A stretch of 64,000 nt of DNA from Erythroxylum novogranatense. Taxonomy: Eukaryota > Streptophyta > Magnoliopsida > Malpighiales > Erythroxylaceae. Under the pieces are notes generated by a model. The model was not told the origin of the DNA. It made no database searches and saw only the letters and a program-made list of their open reading frames with translations. The position numbers were made by a program, and so were the translations under genes. Positions 1-11,454 of this stretch are shown here, one piece after another; the stretch's first letter is position 1; each line of letters begins with the position of its first letter. Location of the stretch: contig CM057229.1 in the NCBI GenBank assembly GCA_029891385.1, forward strand, positions 3,659,001 to 3,723,000. Direction: 5' to 3'.

Positions 1-1985
1 CGTGGTCGTGGCTAGGCAAGGGCTAGCAGAAGATAAAAGTTTTTTTTTTTTTAACGTAAAAATTCATCAAAAAAGGCCAACCGTACGTGCAACTCAAGTC
101 ATGAGGGCATTATATGGTCAGCACATGCTCAGCTCAATACCTTTCGTCCTGAAAACTCTTCTCGGCCTTGCGATGGCCTTTGATTTTTTCAAGTTCATAA
201 ATTTGAGTTTTCGAATAGAGTTTTACTCTGTAATGAATCACTCAATAAATATAAAATTCTGCTTCAAATTGTTTCTTATTTTGACAAAGTTGAAAATAAT
301 AAATACTAATTAATCATTCAAAAATTAAATCAGATCAACCGGTTTAATTGCGAAACTTTGAGCATATCGATAATTTTATTATTAAAATGGAATAATTTAT
401 TAATTAATATATAAAATTTTCGTAAACTAAACGCAATTTATAAACTAAAATAAAATAATTAATTTTCCTCAATTAAACTTTAATTTTTCTAACTTTAACC
501 CTATTTTAAAATTTTCAATTTTATACACCGAATTTAAGAATAAATACTTCCAGAGCTAAAAGCTTCGAACTCACTCGCTAAAGCCTGTAAATATCTCCAA
601 TCGTCATATTCTAAGGCTTTGAAAATTCTTTGCTTGCTCTCCTGTCACTTTCTGCATATTTTAAGGGGCCGCCACGATGAAGTATCTTTAAAGTGGTGGA
701 CGTGGATCAGATAATTTTACACAGACACTGATGCTAAGCCCAAAAGTAAAGGGACCGCATTTTGAAAGAGGAATAATCATATCTTCAAAAGCGGCTTTCA
801 AACCTTAAACAACAGTGACCTGAAGTAGTAGGACCAAGTATTAAAAGAGGAATAATCACACATCCTCAGAAGCAGCTTCAAGCCTTGAACAACAGTGGTG
901 TATTGCTGTTTTTTGCATCAGGTCGCCTAAAACAAACAAAACTGAGCAGAACTTCAGCCCCAAGTTATAGAAATGCTGTCCATTTGTGACAAATGCCTTA
1001 AAGAAGTTGAAATATGAACATAGGTGAAGATTTTTATGGTCCTCTAAATGTGGATGTCTACCATTCTACAAGGCCAGTGACCTCATTCCAAGTTGAAAGA
1101 AAAACATATTCATGTCACCAAGTCAGACTAATCAGTCATCCTGAAACCAAACATTTCCCCATACACTGTCAATTATTAATCATCAACACTCTTTGGATAA
1201 GAATTAGTCTCACCTTTGTTCTTTGGAAAGTCAGTCCACTACCAACAAGAAGACTTAAAGCCCCACAAACTTCAACTATCGAGCTTTCTGGAAACATTTT
1301 TAGCATACCATAATTATTGTGCACTGCAGAAAAAAGTCGAATACATCTTAAGACACCTACTTGAAAGTAGATGATTGGCAAGCAAACTAGAATGTAGCAT
1401 GTAAATCTGGTACTCCATGAAGCCAAGATGAATAATCTGCAATGGTACTGCAAACACACGCGGTTTGATGAAAAAGTACTAAGAGCTGCTATGAGAAAAT
1501 CACCATAGGAGTTTAATCGTGTAAACTATAAGGTCATCAATACTGAAGTACTCAGATAATCCATGAAACTTTACTATAAATGATACGAGGATGCATCTTA
1601 ATGATAAATCAAAAAATGATTTGAATTGAGATCTAAATTGCTAATAGAACAGCTAGCTCTAAAACCTAAAGGAATCGTATGCCATTCTTTGAATTATGAC
1701 TCATGATACAAACTTTTCTCGAAACTGCCAGTCAGCACAGCAAATCGTGGACTAGTAAGTTCGCAAATTGGCCACCAATTCGTGGGCCATCTGATTTTCA
1801 CAAATATTTACGAACGAACAAAAGGAACCAAGGCAGAGATAGCAATCCCATTTGACCTGTTCATGAAGAATATTAAAGGGAACTAATACAGATGATGTCA
1901 TATTATGAACAATGTCCTCCACGCCACTGATTGGGTTTAAAATGCACTAATGGATTTACATATACTCAATGGTGGTTTATATGAT
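1..1985. other. Intergenic DNA and likely 3' flank of the RING gene
   Basis: I see no credible coding region; open frames here are short and unlike known families. The first 550 bases are AT-rich and contain a partial inverted copy of the dispersed AT-rich repeat (about 360-470). A degenerate two-copy tandem repeat lies at 767-897. The last few hundred bases probably hold the 3' untranslated region of the minus-strand RING gene that ends at 1986, but I see no decisive polyadenylation signal. Confidence 0.5.
767..897 (+). repeat. Imperfect 79-bp tandem repeat, two copies
   Basis: The segment starting agaggaataatca at 767 recurs at 846, an offset of 79 bases. The copies share the order agaggaataatca, a cttca-rich stretch, and aacaacagtg. 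They differ by several substitutions and small indels. No coding role is apparent. Confidence 0.6.
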
Positions 1986-2672
1986 CTATTGCCACAAAAG
2001 AACAAGAAGAACAGAAAAACCAATTAACAGAAGCAGCCTCTTCAAATAATAATCTTGATTGCCTTGTTCCTGGTGCTGACGATATCCATGTCCATGGCCA
2101 CCATGAAAGAAGTCAGAAAACCCATAAGATCCAGTGGCAGGGCCAAACATGGCAGGATCAGGATACCCATGGAAATTAAGGTTAAAAAGTGGAGCAAAAA
2201 GCCCACCAAAAGAACCAAAAGCACCGAAGTTGACAAACCTAGTTGTTGCCATTGGTGAAAAACCTCCCAACCCTCCCATGAATCCAAAACCATGTTGTGC
2301 AAAATTATTTGGTTCTGGCGGAGGAGCTGTTTCTGGCCTTTGTCCTGCCGGACGATTAGGAATATTAACACCAGGAATAGACTTTGATCTTGGGTCAGCC
2401 GATGTCTTACCCCTACCATACAAAGGAACAAGTTTCTCCTCCTCAACCAGAGCCTTACAAACCGGACATTCATGAGATTGCGAGTGAAACCGAAGCCATT
2501 TGTAGAGACAAGGCCAGCAGAACAGATGACCACACAAAGTTACAATTGGCTCCTGAGCTAGATCAAAGCATATATTGCATTCAAAGTTACCAGTATCACC
2601 ATTGCTATTGATGCTGGAAAAAGAGGGGTTTTGGGGAGGCCGGCTTGTTGATTCCCCAAACCCACTCGTCAT
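1986..2672 (-). CDS. RING-HC E3 ubiquitin ligase, RNF5/RNF185 (RMA) type, tail-anchored
   Basis: The 228-residue protein is complete in one exon. A C3HC4 RING finger spans residues 32-72: C32, C35, C47, H49, C52, C55, C69 and C72, with CGHLFCWPCLYKWL at its core. A conserved VPLYGRG block follows near residue 82, then a Pro/Gly/Phe-rich linker. The last 16 residues form a hydrophobic anchor ending LLVLLWQ. Family knowledge: plant RMA/RNF185-like proteins are ER-membrane ubiquitin ligases acting in protein quality control and receptor turnover. The ATG at 2672 is the first in frame before the RING, and the N-terminus matches the family's short Ser/Pro-rich lead. A 5'-UTR intron is likely from 3174 down to 2699: donor AACAAG|gttggt, acceptor tttacag|GGTAG on the minus strand. 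The frame is open and normal in length. Confidence 0.95.
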   Translation of the reverse strand: MTSGFGESTSRPPQNPSFSSINSNGDTGNFECNICFDLAQEPIVTLCGHLFCWPCLYKWLRFHSQSHECPVCKALVEEEKLVPLYGRGKTSADPRSKSIPGVNIPNRPAGQRPETAPPPEPNNFAQHGFGFMGGLGGFSPMATTRFVNFGAFGSFGGLFAPLFNLNFHGYPDPAMFGPATGSYGFSDFFHGGHGHGYRQHQEQGNQDYYLKRLLLLIGFSVLLVLLWQ

Positions 2673-3174
2673 CTTTTAACACAAAATTCACAACTACCCT
2701 GTAAACAATACGAAACGCAATTGACCATAAATTATAACAATATTGCACCAACTTCAACCCATGAAAACCCGACAAATCCCAAATCACAACGCTCCATTGA
2801 AGTACCCATCAAAAACATTCATCTACCATACAATTCTAACGCCACAAGTTAAAGATTTTCCAAAAGAAATGTCATAGAACAAGGGTTAAATAATAATTTC
2901 CAGAGCAGTTGAATGTCACAATCCCATCATAGAATCAATGTTGAAAGTCCTTAAAGCCACCGACACATAAACAAACGCCCAAAAGTAATTCCAAACAATT
3001 CTTGAAAACATCTAGATTTCCTCAGATCTCTAACAAAATCTCAATCACTTTCAACAACAGGTAACCTCCCGACTAACAAGTTCTAGAACATCACTAATTA
3101 AGGAAATCATATAAAATAGTTGTTAATCTAAAAAGGACGGATTAGCTAAGGAGATGAAACTTCTTTTTACCAAC

Positions 3175-3340
3175 CTTGTTAGATAGGTATTGAAGGAAAA
3201 AATGGAGCAACCGATCCACGAACGAATCGATCTTAAAAAACAAAATCAAACCAGAGAAAGCGCCACAGAGAAACTCGTAAATTCTTCAATTACACGCGCG
3301 CAAGTTCTTTTTCTTCCGCTCTTAGTGCGATTACTGGCAA
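3175..3340 (-). other. Probable 5'-UTR exon of the RING ligase gene
   Basis: On the minus strand this stretch ends at a good donor (AACAAG|gttggt at 3175/3174) that pairs with an acceptor at 2700/2699, 26 bases before the ATG. The upper boundary (transcription start) is a guess. No RNA evidence is available. Confidence 0.4.
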
Positions 3341-4750
3341 TTATCTTCTTGTGTATGCATTTAGTGGCTTCCTAGCCGTCCGATTCATTTCTGTATTCTT
3401 CTGATTAACGGCTTAAAATTAACTTTGATTCGTTGTGCGATTTGAATTTTGACACGATCCAGTCATACATTACGGGCGCACATCGTAATGTGACGACGTT
3501 AAATGAGTTTGACCGTCCGTTAACGGCGAGACGACGCTCCTTAGTTCGGTTGGCTCGCACAGTAAAAATGGCAATAACTATAATTTTTATAATTGCGATA
3601 ATTAGTTAAGATTATTAGTATCAATAATGATTGGTTTATTAAAAATATTGAGAGATAAAAATTTGTTAAATTTTAATTCTACATCAAATTTTAATATATT
3701 TTAATTAATTATATTTAATTACTAAAATGATAATAATTAATTAATTAATTATATTGTAATTAATAATATTTTAATTAATTACGTTACAATTAATTAAGTA
3801 TATTTTAATTAATTATATTACAATTAATTATTTATATTTAATTTAAAAGAAGTAAGTTATATGCGTAACAAGAACGTCACGCCTATAATACTTATCTCTG
3901 ATCATAAACGAACCCGTTTCTCTCATATTTCGAAGAGTATGGAGTTTTCCTGAAAATCATATATAAAAACATTGTATCTATAATCATATTATAAAACCAA
4001 CCGCCTATTATTCATTACATACTGAGCGATTCATTACTAAACTTACAAACCAAACACCTCTAAGAGCTCATTTTAATAGTAATAAAGTTGAGAGATTTAT
4101 CAATTGGTTACTTTATAAAATTTGCTATTATTCTTAATTTTCAAATTTTAAATTAATAAAATAAAATTTACAGTGATATCAATTATACACAGCCTCTTAC
4201 TAGTTGACCAAAGGCTTATCGTCATCATAAAATGAAACGAAAATTTAAAAATAAAATTATTCTTCTTCATCGAATCAATTAAATTTTAATTGAAGAGAAG
4301 TCTATTAAATAAAATTTAACTAAGTTATTTTATTCTAATTTATAAAAAAGATTAGTTAGTAAAATAGACATTTAATTAATTAGCTAACCAAGTTTAATAA
4401 CAAAATTATTAAAATAAATCCAATTGAAAAACTAGTGGGTTCAAAATTTTGAGATTAGACTGATAAAATCGATTCATTTTTAATTAATAATTATTTTTGA
4501 TAGAGTTTTATATTTAAAATTTTAAATGCACATTAAATAAACATTGGAGATTACTTAAAATTAATATTAATAAACTTGTATCTTTACTATTTCAAGTTAA
4601 TAATTTTAAAATCTTAAACAAAATGTTAAAGAATATGCTCCATCGATAAATTAGAGGTGTGGATTCCAAGTTAAATACATGAATATTTCCAAACAAGTTA
4701 GAATATATAATATTAAGTATTGGTTAGTAATAAAGTGCTTATTAGTAAAA
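3341..4750. other. AT-rich intergenic stretch with low-complexity tandem AATTAATT repeats
   Basis: The stretch holds no gene. A cluster of degenerate repeats built on aattaattatatt lies at about 3697-3842. A copy of the window's dispersed AT-rich repeat lies at about 4300-4420. A short perfect hairpin (acattacg/cgtaatgt) lies around 3468-3492, upstream of the RING gene. Confidence 0.5.
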
Positions 4751-4754
4751 ATAT

Positions 4755-5420
4755 GCATTTAGCGTTAATGTTACTCTTATAAATTGTCAAAAGAACATAC
4801 TCTGACCAATATTTTGTAGGAAGATTTACTTGCATTTTTAGAGCTTTTGTCATACATACGATATGTTGATGTTTCCTTTCAGCCCTCCCATTTTGCTAGG
4901 GAGTCTTTATGCATGTAGTTTCATATAGAATTTCATTTGTGGAGAAGAAATCAATCATCGAAAATTCAACCCCTTGATCGTTTCTGATGCATTTTATCTT
5001 TTTTGCAAACTATATTTTCACATAGGCAAAAAAATTTATAATTAAATCCCTAGTTTCATATTTGTCCTTCAATAAATGTACCATGTTATGCGGTTATGGT
5101 CATCTACTATGGTTAAGAAGAATCTGTGTCCATGAATAGATGCAATATGGTAAAGTCCTCGTATGTTAACATGGATGATATCAAAGCAAGTAGAAGCCAT
5201 AGAAGTGCTCAATCTGAAAGGTAAACTTTTTTGTTTTGAAAAATGACATATCACATTGTGTAAATGCTAGAAAGGAATAGATGAATCTATAGCAGACAAT
5301 AGTATCAATCTGGAGTTGGGCAAATGTCCTAATCGATGATGCTAAATGTGGTTTGATTGAGAGAAGGTTGTGTTGGTTTGATGTGCGGGTCCTGGATAAT
5401 AGAGTAAACGTGGTTTGACA
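4755..5420 (-). pseudogene. Copia GAG-pre-integrase and integrase core, degenerate
   Basis: Translation of the minus strand shows a GAG-pre-integrase motif (HHRLGHLPNSRL near 5340), then an integrase core. The core has the block FDIIHVNIRG near 5170, RNDQGVEF near 4970 and QNGRAERKH near 4885, followed by LPTKYWSE. The order and motifs are those of Ty1/Copia polyproteins. The first catalytic Asp of the DDE triad (normally HVDIWG) reads Asn here. Stop codons interrupt the frame. Reverse transcriptase and RNase H are not found beyond 4755, so the element is 3'-truncated. It reads in the same direction as the gag remnant at 5395-6162. Confidence 0.85.
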
Positions 5421-6162
5421 TGTGAGTATGTACCTTTATCATCTTTTGTGAGTATATTTATTTGTGGTATCAAGGTCGGACTGGTCATAGGAACTTTTCT
5501 ATTATGCAGTAATTCCTTCAGTTGGTAGTATTCTTTCTAAGTCAGATTGTAGTTACCACTCGATTATGTGCTTTCCATTATGCAGAATCTGATTGTGAGT
5601 ATATTTATTTGTGGTACCAAGGTCGGACTGGTCATAGGAACTTTTCTATTATGCAGTAATTCCTTCAGTTGGTAGTATTCTTTCTAAGTCAGATTGTAGT
5701 TAACACTCGGTTATGTGCTTTCCATTATGTAGAATCTGATTTGTAGGTCCTTCCATATCTTAGCAGCATAGTCTAGGTAAATAATACTTTGGACAATAGA
5801 ATCACTTACAGAATGCATTAACCATGATAGCTCAATTGTATTGCATCGTTCCCAATAGGCATAATAGGGTCATTTTTGTTTGGCATAATGATACTATCAT
5901 TAATGAATCTCAATTTATTTTTTTATAACAGTGCCATTTTCACTGACTTAGACCATGAATGGTAATTTCGTCTGATCAATGGAGAGGACATTAGGATGAG
6001 AGATGGGTTTTCATTAGGATCAAGATAATATGGGAAAGTTGGGTGGTCTTCTAGTCTAACATTGTTTTGGTTTTGATTACCTGTGATATTGGCGTAAGAT
6101 GACCCTCCCGACATATTGAAGATGAAGGAGACCAAAAGGCACATGGTGCACAGCAACAACAA
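5395..6162 (-). pseudogene. Copia gag remnant (Retrotran_gag_3/UBN2 type)
   Basis: The N-terminus starts near the ATG at 6162 region and contains PYYLDPNENPSLILMSSPL and NYHSWSKSVKMALL, the typical Copia gag opening. Further along, the three minus frames show in order a W-x-RCN-x(2)-VLSWLMHSVS block near 5830, IWKDLQIRF near 5745 and YYQLKELL near 5660. Frameshifts and stops separate these. A 147-bp tandem duplication (5446-5592 and 5593-5739) repeats part of the gag. This is a non-functional fragment. Confidence 0.85.
5446..5739. repeat. 147-bp tandem duplication inside the Copia gag relic
   Basis: Copy 1 (5446-5592) and copy 2 (5593-5739) both begin ttgtgagtatatttatttg and end gcagaatctga or gtagaatctga. 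They differ at only about four positions, so the duplication is younger than most of the decay in this element. Confidence 0.9.
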
Positions 6163-6263
6163 AAAAGAAGTAAGAGAGGGTAAGAAGAATAAAAAGTACT
6201 TAAAGGCTTAAGAAACTAAAAAAGTAGCAGTCGAGATGAATACCCTTTATAGTTGAATGTAGA

Positions 6264-6278
6264 AGATCTCTGATATTA
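6264..6278 (-). other. Copia primer-binding-site remnant
   Basis: The minus strand here reads TAATATCAGAG, close to the TGGTATCAGAGC site complementary to initiator tRNA-Met used by plant Copia elements. It lies about 100 bases upstream of the gag ATG, where a PBS is expected. The flanking LTR end (ATTTCA) is now found at 10281 onward, beyond the inserted 4-kb element. Confidence 0.65.
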
Positions 6279-6360
6279 TGTAGTTCCCCCTTATCGTAGG
6301 GTACACACCGGAATACCCAGAGGTCATTCCAGTACATAACCTACGATAAGAGCGAGCTAC
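6279..6360. repeat. 80-bp quasi-palindrome at one terminus of the nested element
   Basis: Perfect 11-bp arms cttatcgtagg (6290-6300) and cctacgataag (6340-6350) enclose further inverted pairs (gtac/gtac, ggaat/attcc). They are flanked by an outer gtag/ctac pair. The structure sits exactly at the element's end, so it may be a terminal hairpin used in replication or packaging; that role is inference. Confidence 0.7.
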
Positions 6361-9300
6361 ATTCGATCACTATATTCACTTCACATGGTATCATATCAAT
6401 ATTCACTTATAAAGCATCAATGGAAAAACCACAATATTTTAAAACCAACTTTTTTCTCATTTTACTTCACAAAACGAAAAGTTTACATTGTGTCTTCCAA
6501 CATTTTCTATATGTACATCAACAAAACCTAATACAAAATTACTACTTGAAAGAGGAAAAATATACACAATCTAACCAATCTGTCTAAAATCTCAGCTGAC
6601 CGACCTTCGAGCCATAACTTCTCCTGCCAATCACAATCTACATAATTGGTAGAGCCTCTCAGTAGCTAGAGTCGTCTCTCGGTCCTAAAAAGATAGTGTT
6701 GCAATTTTGATAAGTTTTGTGAACTCAATGAGGTAATCATCATCGATGACTTACTCAATTCATGCATCACAACAATTCACATAACATATAATCACATAGT
6801 GCACTTTACATAAATTTCACATTTTCACTTAAGCATAGGCGTTTCATTTCAACAAATATACTTAACAATGTGCATATAAGGTGTTCATGAGATACTTTCC
6901 AATTATTATATTGTTGTGACCGAGTGGCTGAACTGACCCGTATTTATTTTGGATACTGAGTTCATTAATAACTATCCCTTATCCGCTTGGGGGATACATG
7001 ACTCATTTTACATAGTGAGCCTTAGGCTCTTCATCACCTTTGAGCTCGGGGCTCATTTTTTCTCGTTGAGCTTTTAGCTCTAATTGGTGGTTACTTTGGT
7101 CACAACTGACATTATCTGATTATGCATTCATGTATGGATTGCATGTACCACAATCACTCACATTATAAAACAATTAGGTCTTCACATTCACATTCAAGCA
7201 ACACTTCAATATCTCAATCCACAGTCACATTCATCGGACCTTCTGTCCGAAATCTATAATTAAGCACATTCAATTATCATTCAAAACATAATTTAAGCAA
7301 ATAAGTAATTAAGTGATACCATCTAGGTTACTCATAAGTTGCTCCCAAAGCTAATGCCTGGAAGATCCGGCAACGTCTGAAGGTTGACGTTCCAGTTGTT
7401 CCTCTATCACAAATAATATACACAATAATCACAATTTGCACAATCATAAGTATTCAATAATGCACATGTATGAAATGAATTATGTACAATGTATGTTCAT
7501 GATAATCCCGAGTATTTATCCATCAATTTTATCACAAAATCAATCTCATATCAAAACTCATCTAACTATAATGTATACTTAGATTTATGCCTCACTAAAC
7601 CATTAAATTCTCTATTCCTTTCTCATTGACTCACTTCAGATTTTTTTCTAAGTCACACTTTTGAGTCTATTGTTCACATTCAATTAGAAAGCAAAACTAA
7701 TGTAATTTGGTCATAGTCTCTTCTATAAAAGTATTCCTCTATGTCTTATCTTTCCATTGACACTAAAATAACTCAATTTGGTTCAGTAATTTGGAAGATA
7801 TACCTCCAACATTATCGGGTTGTTCACATTCAATAACAACGTACTATGTACAACTTCCATCCAGAAATTCAATATCTTAGAGAAATAATCAAAATTCAAC
7901 TTCTTGAGACAATTTATAGGCCTATATCTCTAGTTTAATCCAAATAAAATTTCATCTTATTTGGAATCCTACAGATCAAGATATCATCAAAATACTGGAA
8001 CATGTTCAGTAAAATATGCTCTTCCAACCAATACTCTTACTTTGATTCAACCAATCTTTTTCAACTTAATACCAAAAGCTATAAATTTTTGTGAAGAGAT
8101 AGAGGAATGTGTTAGGAACCCAATGTTTTAAAAATCAAGTCATTTGAAAATCGAACAAAAAAGTTATGACTAAAAGAGTGAGAGGTGTGCAGGTCTAAAG
8201 AAAAGTTGCGGAGTTGCGATTGCGAGCGCGCCCGAGTGAATCGTAATCGCAATTTTCGCGAAATTTCCGTTCCTCTTTTCTCTTTTCTTCCTCCGACCTG
8301 TTTTGGTAAAAAGGGCATAACTTTCACTACAAATATCAGATTAAAATCGTTCAAAGACCTTTTTAAAAAGAACTTCTAGACCTACAACTTCCATGAAGAC
8401 CTTAAAAACAAATTTTACTTCTATAAGGGTTAAAATTTCAAATCAAAGAAGTTGTCTCGAAAGTCTATCCTAAACAACATCACAAATCTCTAATGATCAT
8501 ATCTCTTAACTCCATTGTCCAAAAATTTCATACTTTATATCAATGGAAAGCTAGAAAGATAAACTAAAACTTTCATAAAGATAATTTTGTTAAAATCTGC
8601 CTAAATCAATACAGTTAATCCATGGAAGTTTCAGATCAAAAACTCAACACTATTACTAATCATTCTCAATTCTCAACTCATTTAATTCATCATCTCAATG
8701 GATAACTGCTTCAAAGATACCCAATTTTAACTCAACATCATCTATGCACATCTCATATTCCTCACTTGCTCATAAACATCCAAAATATAGCACATTCCCA
8801 TACACTCAAAACATAATACAACATAAACATTCATCCACAACTTTTGCTACACCCAGTTCTCATTTTTACATCAAAATTTGAGACTCTTAAAAATAAAATT
8901 TAAACTCGATGTCTTCATAAGAAAGGTAGCCATATGTTTCTAATTTAATTCAAATCAATAATCAACTCATTTGGATAACTACAGAATAAGTTACGACTAA
9001 AACACAGAAGCATATCAGTGAAAATTTTTCTGCTAACATTTTCCATATTTTCAAACTTTCAACATTTACTTCTTACTCATTTTATACCTAGATTATCTCT
9101 TACATTTCATTTACTCATCATTCTCTACCCAATTCAACTCAATAAATCACTCACAAATAAATCATGATCTATAATTGCTCATTAACCAAAAACAGAGCAT
9201 ATATATATTTACCCATTCATAAGTAATTTTTTAATCTCATCCAAACACCACTTTGACGATCATTCAACTTCCAACACATCTCTGTAACAATTCATAGGTC

Positions 9301-10275
9301 ATTAAGGATCATTCACAATTACAGAAACAAGAAATTTACTTAGATTTTTCACCATCCGTGTCACACACACAACTCACATAATCAAGCCTTCAATCCCACA
9401 TTTCTCATCATTCTTGTTTCATTTTAACAATACCCATAACATTTAGAGCATAACTTACTTGATTTAGCTCTAAACTCTTCAAAATCTCACTCAGCCCTAG
9501 CTCCCAAGCATCCTACGTTCTTCATCCTCTAAAGGTGGTAAGGTTGGGTTCTTAAATGACAAAGTGAAGAAGAAGACGATGATAGCAAAGTGATGGTGAT
9601 AAATGGAGGCAATAATAAGCTCCAACGTTGGTGAGGTGAGAAGAGAATGTTGTAGATGAAGAAGATGAGTAGAGAAATTATAAGAGATGAGAGTAAGTGA
9701 GTAAGGTGAAAGCCAATTAAAATGAGATAGTCTTTTTTTTAAAACAATTTCGTGGGTTATAGCACAAGGTGTGGTCCCCTTTTTGTGGTCTCTCTTAGGT
9801 CTTTTATTAACTACTCTATTTGTTTCCAATTTTTATTCCAATTGCCTTTCAATATTCAATGACAATTGTCAATAATTCCTAAAATCATTTATCAAAAATT
9901 TTCATTGCCATTGAACAATAATTTCTACTATTTTTTAACAATTGTCTTGCCATTTGACATTTTTTCTAGTCCAAAATTTATCCCAAATTTTCAAAAAAAT
10001 TTCCTAAAAGTCTCCAAAATTTCTAAATCAACCATTTCACTTTCCATATTAAATTTCAATACAAACAAATCAAAATTCTCAATGCAATTATATTTATAAA
10101 CAATTATACATGGAATGTCAATGGATGCATGTACAGTTATTTCAATGAACAACATTTTACTATTCACTTGTATGCGTATATCATATTATGCATAAGCATA
10201 AAAATGCATTTCTAAGCTCTCTTTAATCACTTATATTTATTATTCTAACATTCTCACAAATAATAAGATGTTACA
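6279..10275. mobile_element. Nested ~4.0-kb non-coding LTR-type insertion (solo LTR or LARD), TSD tatta
   Basis: The element begins TGTAGTTCCCCC and ends GATGTTACA, so it has TG...CA termini. It is flanked by the 5-bp direct repeat tatta (6274-6278 and 10276-10280). Its length is 3,997 bp. Removing it rejoins the Copia LTR end to the Copia primer-binding site. Inside I see no gag-pol motif on either strand. The longest open frame (9497-9829 minus, 110 residues) has no family I recognise. Read on the minus strand, the start TGTAACATC resembles many plant Gypsy LTRs. With no internal copy of its ends noticed, a large solo LTR is the simplest reading; a large retrotransposon derivative (LARD) is the alternative. 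Confidence 0.75.
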
Positions 10276-10280
10276 TATTA

Positions 10281-10570
10281 TGAAATTATCGAAAGTAAAA
10301 CTAAAATTTAATCTTTTGCCTCATCATTTATTGAACAACAAATATCTTTATATAGACAAGCTTGCAGACAAAAGGACAATAAGAGAAATAGAAAAACATC
10401 TAGAATAACAAGGCATCAATAAGGAGTATCACAGAGCGTTGGATTGGGGGAAGAAAAGATGGGTCTTGTCCTGCATTTACCCATAGGTTCTAAATAAAAT
10501 CCAAAATTGTCGCAATTCCGAGTGAGTCTTTGTGGGAGGATGATAAAGCTTCGGTGTGTGTTCTTTTAAC
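10281..10570 (-). mobile_element. Part of the 5' LTR of the Copia relic
   Basis: Directly after the tatta duplication the minus strand ends ATTTCA, consistent with an LTR terminus abutting the primer-binding site now at 6278. A TATA-like CTATATAAAG lies at about 10347-10356, about 70 bases from that end. The outer LTR boundary is unknown; TGTTAAAAG ending near 10571 and TGTTATTAT near 10748 are candidates. Confidence 0.5.
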
Positions 10571-11073
10571 ATAAACAATACTTAAAATGAAGAGTTTTGT
10601 TATTTTCTATGAAGTTGTGACAAACAAAAATCTTTTTATCTTAAATTTGTATTCACATATATTTTGTAGATAAGGATAAGCCAATTAAGATATTTTTATC
10701 CTTTATGGTCCAATTTAATTATTATATTTGTTTCTTTTTATAATAACAAATAATAGCATCCACAGAATCATATGTGATAGCAGATACTATATGGTATACA
10801 AATTACGTAGCTCCTATCGTCAAGAAGTGGTTATGCTCTCTAGAAGCGATTTGTCTGAGAATTAGAAACGTTTACGCTTTCGCATGTGCGAAGGAACCAC
10901 GTGGCTAAGTCAAGATTGCTCAGGCCTAAGAGGAAATTAGGGTTGTGACGGTCAATTTCGGCTTGAGTTTGAAGGCTAGTCTGAGGCTTGGTTTGATAAC
11001 TCGAATGATTCTTATTTTAATGATTTTTAAATTTAAAATTTAAAATTTAAAACCAATATTTTAAAATTTGGAC
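10571..11073. other. Intergenic DNA without recognised features
   Basis: The sequence is AT-rich with a less AT-biased patch at 10800-10980. It may hold the outer part of the Copia LTR. I see no coding frame or RNA gene. Confidence 0.4.
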
Positions 11074-11423
11074 AAAAATTAATAGATATTTTAATTTCTT
11101 ATTAATATATCTATATTCAAACTTACTAATTATTTATTTAAAATGTTATATTTACCAATTATTATATACATCCAATGAAATTTAGACGTATATATAGAAA
11201 AAGACTAGAATTTTGGCACATGTCAATTAATGGGATTATGTCACGGTCAGATGTGCTCTTGAAATAATCCCATTAATTGAAATGTGCCAAAATTCTAGTC
11301 TTTTTCTATATATAATATCATTGAATGTATATAATAATTGGTAAATATAATATTTTAAATAAATAATTAGCAAGTTTGAATAGAGATATATTAATAAGAA
11401 ATTAAAATATCTATTAATTTTTT
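11074..11423. repeat. Long foldback (MITE-like) with 166/160-bp arms
   Basis: The left arm (11074-11239) is the reverse complement of the right arm (11264-11423) at all but a few positions, apart from a roughly 6-base indel near the middle. The loop is 24 bases (11240-11263). Both arms are AT-rich and carry the block ataatcccattaattga. A partial third copy of that block lies at 11426-11454. I see no coding capacity. A foldback MITE or hairpin siRNA source fits; the family is unknown. Confidence 0.9.
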
Positions 11424-11425
11424 GA

Positions 11426-11454
11426 TATAATCCCATTAATTGAAGTGTGCCAAA
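11426..11454 (+). repeat. Partial third copy of the foldback arm start
   Basis: The bases after gat repeat the first about 28 bases of the right arm (ataatcccattaattga then gtgtgccaaaat) in direct orientation, immediately after that arm ends. This suggests a second truncated insertion or slippage. Confidence 0.7.

Noticed and set aside
2055..2611. Plus-strand open frames opposite the RING gene
   Set aside because: They are antisense shadows of the RING coding sequence.
9497..9829. 110-codon minus-strand open frame inside the nested 4-kb element
   Set aside because: It shows no domain, and an LTR leader rich in gaagaag on the plus strand explains its composition. I report it only as part of the element.
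11236..11436. 66-codon minus-strand open frame
   Set aside because: It lies wholly within the right arm of the foldback repeat, is very AT-rich and has no family signature.
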